Shown: positions 58,073 to 64,000 of the stretch, piece by piece
Position numbering within the stretch: the first letter of the stretch is position 1
Layout: each line of letters opens with the position of its first letter
NCBI RefSeq assembly: GCF_903915725.1
Contig: NZ_CAIWTY010000090.1
Location: 62,001 to 126,000, forward strand
Direction: 5' to 3'
Length of the DNA stretch: 64,000 bases
From: an uncultured Rhodopila sp.
Lineage (GTDB): Bacteria; Pseudomonadota; Alphaproteobacteria; Acetobacterales; Acetobacteraceae
The notes under the pieces: model-generated
What the model was told of the DNA's origin: nothing
The model's input: the letters and a program-made list of their open reading frames with translations, nothing else
The model's database searches: none
Made by a program: the position numbers and the translations under genes

Positions 58073-58788
58073 CAGTCGCCGAGCGCCTGACGCTGAAGCG
58101 CGAACAGCGCGCCGGTGCCTTGGCGGGCGAGAACCAGCAGTTCGTTGAACTGAGCCTCGTTGAAGGCGGTCTTTTCAGCCGTCGCCTGGATCTCGACGAT
58201 GCCGCCATTGTCGGTCAATACGAAGTTCGAGTCGGCATCGGCCGAGGAGTCTTCGGTGTAATCCAGATCCAGCACGGACGTGCCGCCGACGATGCCGCAG
58301 GACACCGCGGCGACCTGCCCGGTCAAGGGTATGGTCTTGAGCACATTCATCTTCACCAGATGGCGGAACGCCAGCGACAGCGCCACCCAGGCGCCGGTGA
58401 TCGCGGCGCAACGCGTGCCGCCATCGGCGTTCAGCACGTCGCAGTCGAGCGTGATCGACATCTCGCCCATTGCGGCGCGGTCAACCACGGCGCGCAGGCT
58501 GCGGCCAATCAGGCGCTGGATTTCCTGGGTGCGCCCGGATTGCTTGCCGCGAGCGGCTTCGCGGTCGCCGCGGGTATGCGTGGCGCGCGGCAGCATGCCG
58601 TATTCGGCGGTCACCCAGCCAAGGCCGGTGTTGCGCAGGAACGGCGGCACCCGGGCCTCGACGCTGGCGGCGCAGAGGACTTCGGTGTTGCCCATGCGGA
58701 TCAGGCAGGACCCCTCGGCGTGGCGGGAAAAGCCGGTGGTCATGGTGACTTCGCGTAACGCGTCGTGAGTGCGGCCGGAGGGGCGCAT
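58072..58788 (-). CDS. rph: ribonuclease PH
   Basis: A 238-aa phosphorolytic 3'-5' exoribonuclease that trims tRNA 3' ends. Signatures: [52 protein letters not shown] and [22 protein letters not shown] 58788 ([14 protein letters not shown]) matches the family start better than the upstream extension. Followed by rdgB. Confidence 0.94.
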   Translation of the reverse strand: MRPSGRTHDALREVTMTTGFSRHAEGSCLIRMGNTEVLCAASVEARVPPFLRNTGLGWVTAEYGMLPRATHTRGDREAARGKQSGRTQEIQRLIGRSLRAVVDRAAMGEMSITLDCDVLNADGGTRCAAITGAWVALSLAFRHLVKMNVLKTIPLTGQVAAVSCGIVGGTSVLDLDYTEDSSADADSNFVLTDNGGIVEIQATAEKTAFNEAQFNELLVLARQGTGALFALQRQALGD

Positions 58789-58880
58789 GTCGGTGTGTCC
58801 TTGGGTCAGGTCAGGGCGGACCATACAGTCTCCGGTCCCGGGGGCAACGGTTGCGTGGCTGCCTTGTCAGTCACCCACCG

Positions 58881-59342
58881 TCAGGGATTGATCTCCGCCG
58901 CATCGCACGCAGCAGCCACCACTCCGTCCACCCCGAGCTTGCCGACCGAAAACGCGTCCAGCCGCGCCCGGATAGCCTGATACTCCGGGGTCTCGCTCTG
59001 CTCGCGGCAGGTGCGGGTCATCCCCTCCAGGCGCACCGGAAGGCCGCCATTATCCTCGATCAGCTTCGCCATCGCCTTGGCCGATTTCTGCCGTTGCGCC
59101 GCCGCGCGCTGAACGAAGCGCTGTTTCACGTCGGCCGGGAACGGGCAGTGCGCCACCTTCTCCGACAGCGCCCGGCGGTAGGTTCGGCCCGATAGGCCAT
59201 CACCGCAGGCATCGAACTCATAGAACGACGCCGCATAGGCCGTCTCGAACGCTCCGGTGGTGTCCGCTGGCTTCGCCGCTTCGTCTGCCGCCGCACCCAC
59301 CGGGGCGGCCAACATCAACAGAACGAAAAATCCGCGCGGCAT
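58881..59342 (-). CDS. periplasmic four-Cys protein of unknown function
   Basis: A 153-aa exported protein with a signal peptide ending near residue 19 (LMLAAPVGAAA). The mature part is helical with Cys in FYEFDACGDGLSG, VAHCPFPAD, TRTCREQ and AAACDAAE, enough for two disulfides. It starts 3 bp after the stop of the diheme cytochrome gene and ends the same operon, so a role with that electron-transfer pair is plausible. Not recognised. Confidence 0.65.
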   Translation of the reverse strand: MPRGFFVLLMLAAPVGAAADEAAKPADTTGAFETAYAASFYEFDACGDGLSGRTYRRALSEKVAHCPFPADVKQRFVQRAAAQRQKSAKAMAKLIEDNGGLPVRLEGMTRTCREQSETPEYQAIRARLDAFSVGKLGVDGVVAAACDAAEINP

Positions 59343-59345
59343 CCG

Positions 59346-59951
59346 CTATTTCTCCGCCGGCTGGAAGGTCGCGACGTATTTGGCGATCGCCACGATTTCC
59401 TCGTCGTTCAAGCCTGACGCCGCCTCGGTCATCGCCGCCACCCCGACGCTCGGGCGCGCGCCGGAGCGGTAATCGGTCAGCGCCTTGATCAGGTAATCCT
59501 CCCGCTGATCCGCGATCGACGCCGCCGCGCGCTCGCCGCGGAGACTGTCGGTGTGGCAGTTGGCGCAATGGTGGTCCGCGACGATCTGCTGCCCCTTCGC
59601 CCGCGCCGCCTCATCCGGCTTCGCCCCCGCCGGTGCGGTATTCGCCGGCAGGCTGGCATAATACGCGCCCAGGTTACGAATATCCGCATCGCTTAACTGC
59701 GTAATAATCGGCCCCATCAGCAGATTCGGCCGCCGCCCGGACCGAAAAAACACAAGCTGCCACTGGAGAAACTGATCCCGCTGCCCCGCCAGCGACGGAA
59801 TCCCCGGCGACGCCGAAATACCATTCGCCCCATGGCAGCCGGCGCAGATTTTGGCTCTTGCACGGCCCGCCTCGATATCGCCGGAGGCGGCGCCGGCATG
59901 TGCAACTGGCAGCAAAACGACCGCGGCCATGACGGATAAAAATGTCTTCAT
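59346..59951 (-). CDS. diheme cytochrome c4-like protein
   Basis: A 201-aa exported cytochrome with two haem sites: CAGCH at 36-40 and CANCH at 129-133, each followed by a separate cytochrome fold with a Met (NLLMGPI, AAMTEAASGLNDEEI). The signal peptide covers residues 1-22. It is probably the electron acceptor of the PQQ-type sugar dehydrogenase encoded 54 bp upstream on the same strand. Confidence 0.88.
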   Translation of the reverse strand: MKTFLSVMAAVVLLPVAHAGAASGDIEAGRARAKICAGCHGANGISASPGIPSLAGQRDQFLQWQLVFFRSGRRPNLLMGPIITQLSDADIRNLGAYYASLPANTAPAGAKPDEAARAKGQQIVADHHCANCHTDSLRGERAAASIADQREDYLIKALTDYRSGARPSVGVAAMTEAASGLNDEEIVAIAKYVATFQPAEK

Positions 59952-60005
59952 TCAATCCCCGCCGATCGGCGCCCGATCCGCTTCCGGACCGGGCACCCTC
60001 CGGTT

Positions 60006-61259
60006 CTACTTTGCGTAGCTGATGCGATAGATCGCGCCGGCCCAGTCGTCTGATACCAGCAACGATCCGTCCGGAGCCTGCAGGATATCGTCAGGCCGTC
60101 CGAAATAGTCGCGCTGCCCGGTGATCCAACCGCTGGCGAAAACCTCCTGTCTGGCGTTCTTGCCGTCCGGATCGACGATCACCCGTTCGATCCTACCCCC
60201 CTGGTACTGGTGGCGGTTCCAGGAGCCGTGTTCGGCGATAAAGATGTTGTCCTTGTAGGCTGGCGGGAACATCGAACCGGTATAGAACTTCATCCCCAAA
60301 GGCGCGACGTGCGCACCAAGCTTCACCACGGGCGGCGTGAACTCGCTGCACTTGTGCCCAAGCGCGAACTTCGGATCCGGCAGGTCGCCCTGGTGGCAAT
60401 ACGGATAGCCGAAATGCTCGCCGAGCCGGGTGATGTGATTCAGCTTGTCGCTGGGCAGATCGTCGCTGATCCAGTCGCGGGCGTTCTCGGTGAACCAGTA
60501 ATCGCCGGTGCGCGGATCGATGTCGCCGCCGACGCTGTTGCGCACGCCGAGCGCGACGATCTCCGCCAGCCCGGTTTTCGGATCGACATGCCGGACCTGC
60601 GATACGCTGGTCGGCGGAATGCCGATGTTGAACGGAGGTCCGAACGGAATATAGAACCAACCGTTCTTGTCGCTGACAAGATACTTCCAGCCATGCGCGA
60701 TATAGGGCGGCATATCGTCATAGACGACGACAGGCTCCGGCAGGTTGTCGAGGTTGGCCTCGGCGTTATCGTAGCGCAACAGCTTGTTGATCGCGATCAC
60801 GTACAGGGAGCCGTCCCTGAACGCCACCCCGGTGGGCATGTTCAGGCCCTTGATGATCGTCTTGACCTCGCGCTTGCCACCGCTTTCCGTAACGGCATAA
60901 ACATTTGTTGCCCCAAACGACCCGACGAACAGCGTGCCGTTGGCACCCCACGCCATCTGCCGCGCCTCGGGGATTCCGCTGGCCCAGACTTCGATTCGGA
61001 ACCCGGGCGGCAGCTTGATCTTCTTGAGGTCGGTCTGAAGCTCATCAACCGGCGTCGGGGTCGCGGGACCGGAGGGCGGTGCCAGCCCCTTCTGCCCCTC
61101 GGTCTCGTCACCCAGGAACCAGTCGGGCGGCGGATGCGCCCAGAACGAAGGCTTGCTGGAATCGTAACTTTTCAACCCCTGCGCCGCCGCGCCTACGGTC
61201 GTCGCCAGCAGCAATGGCAGCGCCGCCACGGCACGCCAACGCATTGATTGTCGGTGCAT
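60006..61259 (-). CDS. PQQ-type sorbosone/glucose dehydrogenase family protein
   Basis: A 417-aa exported six-bladed propeller. Signal peptide about residues 1-27 (LPLLLATTVGAAAQ). IKLPPGFRIEVWASGIPEARQM, MPTGVAFRDGSLYV, EHFGYPYCHQGD and APDGSLLVSDDWAGAIYRIS are hallmarks of the sorbosone dehydrogenase/Asd group, which oxidise aldoses or aldonolactone precursors in the periplasm. Upstream of the diheme cytochrome, forming a short periplasmic oxidation module typical of acetic-acid-type bacteria. Confidence 0.85.
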   Translation of the reverse strand: MHRQSMRWRAVAALPLLLATTVGAAAQGLKSYDSSKPSFWAHPPPDWFLGDETEGQKGLAPPSGPATPTPVDELQTDLKKIKLPPGFRIEVWASGIPEARQMAWGANGTLFVGSFGATNVYAVTESGGKREVKTIIKGLNMPTGVAFRDGSLYVIAINKLLRYDNAEANLDNLPEPVVVYDDMPPYIAHGWKYLVSDKNGWFYIPFGPPFNIGIPPTSVSQVRHVDPKTGLAEIVALGVRNSVGGDIDPRTGDYWFTENARDWISDDLPSDKLNHITRLGEHFGYPYCHQGDLPDPKFALGHKCSEFTPPVVKLGAHVAPLGMKFYTGSMFPPAYKDNIFIAEHGSWNRHQYQGGRIERVIVDPDGKNARQEVFASGWITGQRDYFGRPDDILQAPDGSLLVSDDWAGAIYRISYAK

Positions 61260-61364
61260 AAATTTATTCCTCCCGATCGGGCATACCCGAGTGTTACCCC
61301 CGGGACAGATAATCCTGTGCATATCCGTGCAGGAAGATCAATGCCGCCGGCTCGGCAAACCGTC

Positions 61365-62699
61365 TCAGTCCCGGTCGATCTCGGATGTCCGCCTGGTGTC
61401 TCCCATGAATGTGTAGACCAGCAGCGAGAGAAAAATCAGCACGGTCACGTACCAGTAGAATCCGCTCTCATGTCCGCTGTCCTTGAACCAGAGCGCTATA
61501 TACGGCGCGGTGCCGCCGAACACGGAAGCGGCGACAGCATAAGGCAGCCCGACACCCAGCGCACGCACCCCCGCCGGGAACAGCTCCGCCTTCACCACCG
61601 CATTGATCGAGGTATAGCCGGAGACGATGACCAGCGCCGCCATGATCAGGCCAAGCGCCGTCAAATAGTCATGCGTCGCCCCGATGGCAGTCAGGATCGG
61701 CACCGTGCACAGCGTCCCCAGCACACCGAACCACATCAGCACCGGGCGGCGGCCGATGATGTCCGACAACGCACCGAACGCCGGCTGTAGCGCCGCGTAT
61801 ATAACGAGGCTGATGAACGAGATCTGCGTGGCCTGATCCCGCGTCAGTTTCACCGTATTGACCAGGAATGTCGGCATATAGGTGGTGTAAGTGTAGAACG
61901 CCGTCGTTCCGCCCATGGTCAGCCCGAACACCAGCAGAATCTGTTTCGGATGCTTCAACAGCTCCCTGATCGGGCTGCCGCGCTGCTCCGCCGAGGCTTT
62001 CCTGAACGCATCGGTCTCGTCCAGGTTGCGGCGCAGATAGAGACCGAACACCGACAAGGCCGCGCCGATGGCGAAGGGTATCCGCCAGCCCCAGGCTTCC
62101 AGCTCCGCCGGGGTGAAGGTTTGCTGCATCGTCAGCAAGGTCAGGCTGCCCAGCACCTGACCGCCGATGAGTGTGACATATTGGAACGAGCTGTAAAAGC
62201 CGCGATGCTTCGACACCGCGACCTCGCTGAGATAGGTGGCGGAGGTGCCGTATTCCCCGCCCAGCGAAATCCCCTGGATCAGCCGCGCCGCCAGCAGCAG
62301 CACCGGGGCGCCGATACCCAGCACGGCATAGGTTGGGGCGACGGCGATCAGGAAAGACCCCGCGCACATCAGGGTCACCGACAAGGTCAACGCCGCCCGC
62401 CGCCCTGCCCTGTCGGCGTAGGCGCCGAGGATCCAGCCGCCGACGGGGCGGATCAGGAAGCCGAGGGCGTAGATACCGAAGGTGTTGAGAAGCTGGACGG
62501 TCGGATTGGCGCCCGGAAAGAACGACTTCGCGAAATACAGGGCGAAGAAGTTGTAGACGTAGAAGTCGTACCATTCGATCAGATTGCCGATGGAACCACC
62601 GAAGATGGACCGCAGGCGGTGGTGGACGGTGTCGATGTCCCGTCTCGGATAAACGGCTTGGCTCAAGGCTGGAGTCCTTCGGTCGTCTGGACCCTTCAT
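61365..62699 (-). CDS. MFS transporter, metabolite:proton symporter (MHS) family
   Basis: A 444-aa carrier with 12 helices. IGNLIEWYDFYVYNFFALYF, RPVGGWILGAYADRAGRR and LIQGISLGGEYGTSATYLSE are signature stretches of MHS carriers for alpha-ketoglutarate, dicarboxylates, proline or shikimate. ATG 62699 gives family length. Lies upstream of, and co-directional with, the sugar dehydrogenase module (105-bp gap); it may import the oxidised product. Confidence 0.87.
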   Translation of the reverse strand: MKGPDDRRTPALSQAVYPRRDIDTVHHRLRSIFGGSIGNLIEWYDFYVYNFFALYFAKSFFPGANPTVQLLNTFGIYALGFLIRPVGGWILGAYADRAGRRAALTLSVTLMCAGSFLIAVAPTYAVLGIGAPVLLLAARLIQGISLGGEYGTSATYLSEVAVSKHRGFYSSFQYVTLIGGQVLGSLTLLTMQQTFTPAELEAWGWRIPFAIGAALSVFGLYLRRNLDETDAFRKASAEQRGSPIRELLKHPKQILLVFGLTMGGTTAFYTYTTYMPTFLVNTVKLTRDQATQISFISLVIYAALQPAFGALSDIIGRRPVLMWFGVLGTLCTVPILTAIGATHDYLTALGLIMAALVIVSGYTSINAVVKAELFPAGVRALGVGLPYAVAASVFGGTAPYIALWFKDSGHESGFYWYVTVLIFLSLLVYTFMGDTRRTSEIDRD

Positions 62700-62763
62700 G
62701 GCCCGGAATCGGGCCGCCGGCAATGCGGGACCATAGGCGCCCCCGGTGTTTACCGGCGCACCG

Positions 62764-63290
62764 TCACCGCCGCCGCGGCCGTTTCTCCGGTATCCGCGGA
62801 CATAGCGACCGCATGGTCTCGTGGCGCGAGACCACGAACGCATCGTTGGCGTAGATGATCTCGAACTACGTCTCGAACATCAAAAAGGCCCGCAAGACGC
62901 ATTGCTCGTTGCACGACCCAGAATGACGGCACTTGGAAAGCCCGAACCGGCTTCGATGATCCGGAGCGGTCTGAGGTACGGGATCATGCACGCCAGGATC
63001 TTGGCAGCGCCGATACCGCACATCACGTTGTCGACGAAGTAGCGATGCGCCGGGGCCTCGCGATCGGGGAAATCCAGCCCCGTCCGATGCGCCACGAGAC
63101 GCTCGAAGAACCCCTCCATAACGACGGATTCCAGCCCCGGCAATGCACCGCCGCCGGGCCGATGGGCACGCAGATCCACGATCGGGGGATAGAAGTGACC
63201 GGGGGGGGACGAACATGTGCGGCGCATTGTCGTGCCTTGCGCGGCGGTCAACAGCCTCTTGGCAGGTGACGAGTTCCAGGCGGTAGTCAA
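62764..63290 (-). pseudogene. decayed class I SAM-dependent methyltransferase gene
   Basis: The 5' frame (63290 to about 62920) has GHFYPPIVDL, YFVDNVMCGIGAAKIL and RPLRIIEAGSGFPSAVIL, the N-terminal part and SAM motif I of a common methyltransferase family. The reading then jumps frame to CVLRAFLMFET, a stop at 62866, and continues FEIIYANDAFVVSRHE and MRSLCPRIP to 62764, which is the C-terminal part of the same family. The central segment of some 100 codons is missing. So: internal deletion, frame change and a nonsense codon. Confidence 0.75.
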
Positions 63291-63585
63291 CCGGGCTGTC
63301 GCCGGCCGTCAGGCGCTGCGACACAGAGGTCCCTCGCATGCTAAGTATCACGAAGGTTTGACCTCGACTTTGGCGATGCCCTTACTGTGCGTCGATGTCG
63401 AACCCCGGGGATCCTCTGCCCCGACACCCCGTAAACCGCCCCGCAATCACTTGAAACACAATAATTTCAGCGAAGCGCTGCCGCGGGTCAAGCATCACGA
63501 AATTTTGAAATAACCATCCTACCTGAAAATATGCCTCCACCACAGTGAATTTTTGACTTGTTCTAGGCTAGGTTTAATGACCATT
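63291..63585. other. AT-rich gap with imperfect direct repeats
   Basis: AAGTATCACGAAGGTTTGA (about 63342-63360) and AAGCATCACGAAATTTTGA (about 63490-63508) share 15 of 19 bases. The following part is much less GC-rich than the rest of the window. TTGACT (63553-63558) with TAATGA (63575-63580) may be a promoter for the next ORF. Confidence 0.4.
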
Positions 63586-63744
63586 ATGTCTACGGCACCA
63601 TATCTCATTCATAATCGAACCGCATACCACCCGATCTCGGCACGCCTCGCGATCCCGGAGCGGAAACGCGATGCACCAGCGGAGTGGCTCACCGACGAAA
63701 CAAAACCTGAATACATATCGCGCAAAGCAGCAGCTCGCCAATGA
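63586..63744 (+). CDS. 52-aa hypothetical protein
   Basis: ATG 63586 (alternative ATG 63577) starts a 52-aa basic protein (MSTAPYLIHNRTAYHPI... WLTDETKPEYIS). Its stop overlaps the next start as ATGA, which supports translation of both. No known domain. A possible promoter places the transcription start at or next to the ATG. Confidence 0.45.
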   Translation: MSTAPYLIHNRTAYHPISARLAIPERKRDAPAEWLTDETKPEYISRKAAARQ

Positions 63745-64000
63745 AACAGGCCCGTCCCTATCCATATTACTCCTCAGGCGAACCCGCGTATCTGGCGGAC
63801 AGGCTGCTCGGCCTATGGACGGACGACCTCCGGCCACGGTGCAAAAAGCTCGTGGCCAGCCTCCCCGAACGGGCGCAGCGGCCAGTGCAATCAGGTGCAA
63901 TCAAGTTGCGCGATGCCGTCCGCTCGCTGCGATTGCTTGCCCGATCAAATGCCTTCAGGAACGGCGGCAACGATCCCGCGCCGGCTCCCAATTACTACCG
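63741..64000 (+). CDS. hypothetical protein, continues beyond window
   Basis: At least 86 aa, open at the window edge. The N-terminus is Tyr-rich (MKQARPYPYYSSGEPAYLAD), followed by a basic helix (AIKLRDAVRSLRLLARSNAF). It overlaps the preceding ORF by 4 bp. Family not recognised. Confidence 0.45.
   Translation, partial: MKQARPYPYYSSGEPAYLADRLLGLWTDDLRPRCKKLVASLPERAQRPVQSGAIKLRDAVRSLRLLARSNAFRNGGNDPAPAPNYY

Overview
The window is a high-GC chromosomal segment with core gene order typical of Alphaproteobacteria: ruvX/gatC/gatA/gatB, erpA/dgt/argS/SPOR/nagZ/M50 protease/scpA/scpB, and rdgB/rph. Periplasmic PQQ-type sugar oxidation, several c-type cytochromes, a type III ornithine decarboxylase with homospermidine synthase, and a glycosidase with a type I-secretion-like tail suggest Acetobacteraceae (a Rhodopila/Acidiphilium-like organism). 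That family assignment is inference from gene content; no rRNA or tRNA gene was seen.

Layout. 0-4 kb: uronate/aldonate oxidation locus (mannitol-dehydrogenase-family enzyme, MFS carrier, GntR regulator, divergent idonate-type dehydrogenase). 4-7.6 kb: two divergent soluble chemoreceptors, one globin-coupled. 7.7-10 kb: large secreted GH5 enzyme with three repeats. 10.4-13.6 kb: SWIM/SNF2 helicase, followed by a MITE-like inverted repeat. 13.9-18.8 kb: cystathionine gamma-synthase and a sulfite-handling operon (YeiH exporter, four-Cys small protein, SoxC-like molybdoenzyme, cytochrome c). 19-23 kb: polyamine cluster (agmatinase-like, ornithine decarboxylase behind a probable speF-type leader, homospermidine synthase). 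23.2-33.8 kb: ruvX and gatCAB, with gatB separated from gatA by about 6.9 kb of accessory DNA. This holds an IS5-type element inside a membrane-protein gene, a BrnT remnant, a VbhA-Fic-like pair, a VapC remnant, a CBS protein, a LysE carrier with an internal deletion, and MazEF. 33.9-46.4 kb: MFS carrier with a 27-codon ORF after it, erpA, dgt, then a second accessory insert (small ORFs, TacAT-like pair, a 404-aa ParB-like/HEPN-like protein) before argS and the chromosome-segregation/cell-wall block ending at scpB. 46.4-64 kb: cNMP-binding protein, FTR1-cupredoxin iron permease with a putative outer-membrane partner, DUF2235 protein, Tat-exported solute-binding protein, cytochrome c, moaB, slt, uracil-DNA glycosylase, a split TPP decarboxylase, rdgB/rph, a sorbosone-dehydrogenase/cytochrome cluster, an MHS carrier, a decayed methyltransferase gene and two small ORFs.

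The clearest special signals are: two otherwise conserved operons split by toxin-antitoxin-rich inserts; an IS whose TAA target duplication lets the broken gene be rebuilt in frame; several molecular fossils visible from reading frames; and short genes (27-aa protein, 15-aa leader peptide) easily missed by gene callers. No CRISPR array, prophage or integrase was recognised.
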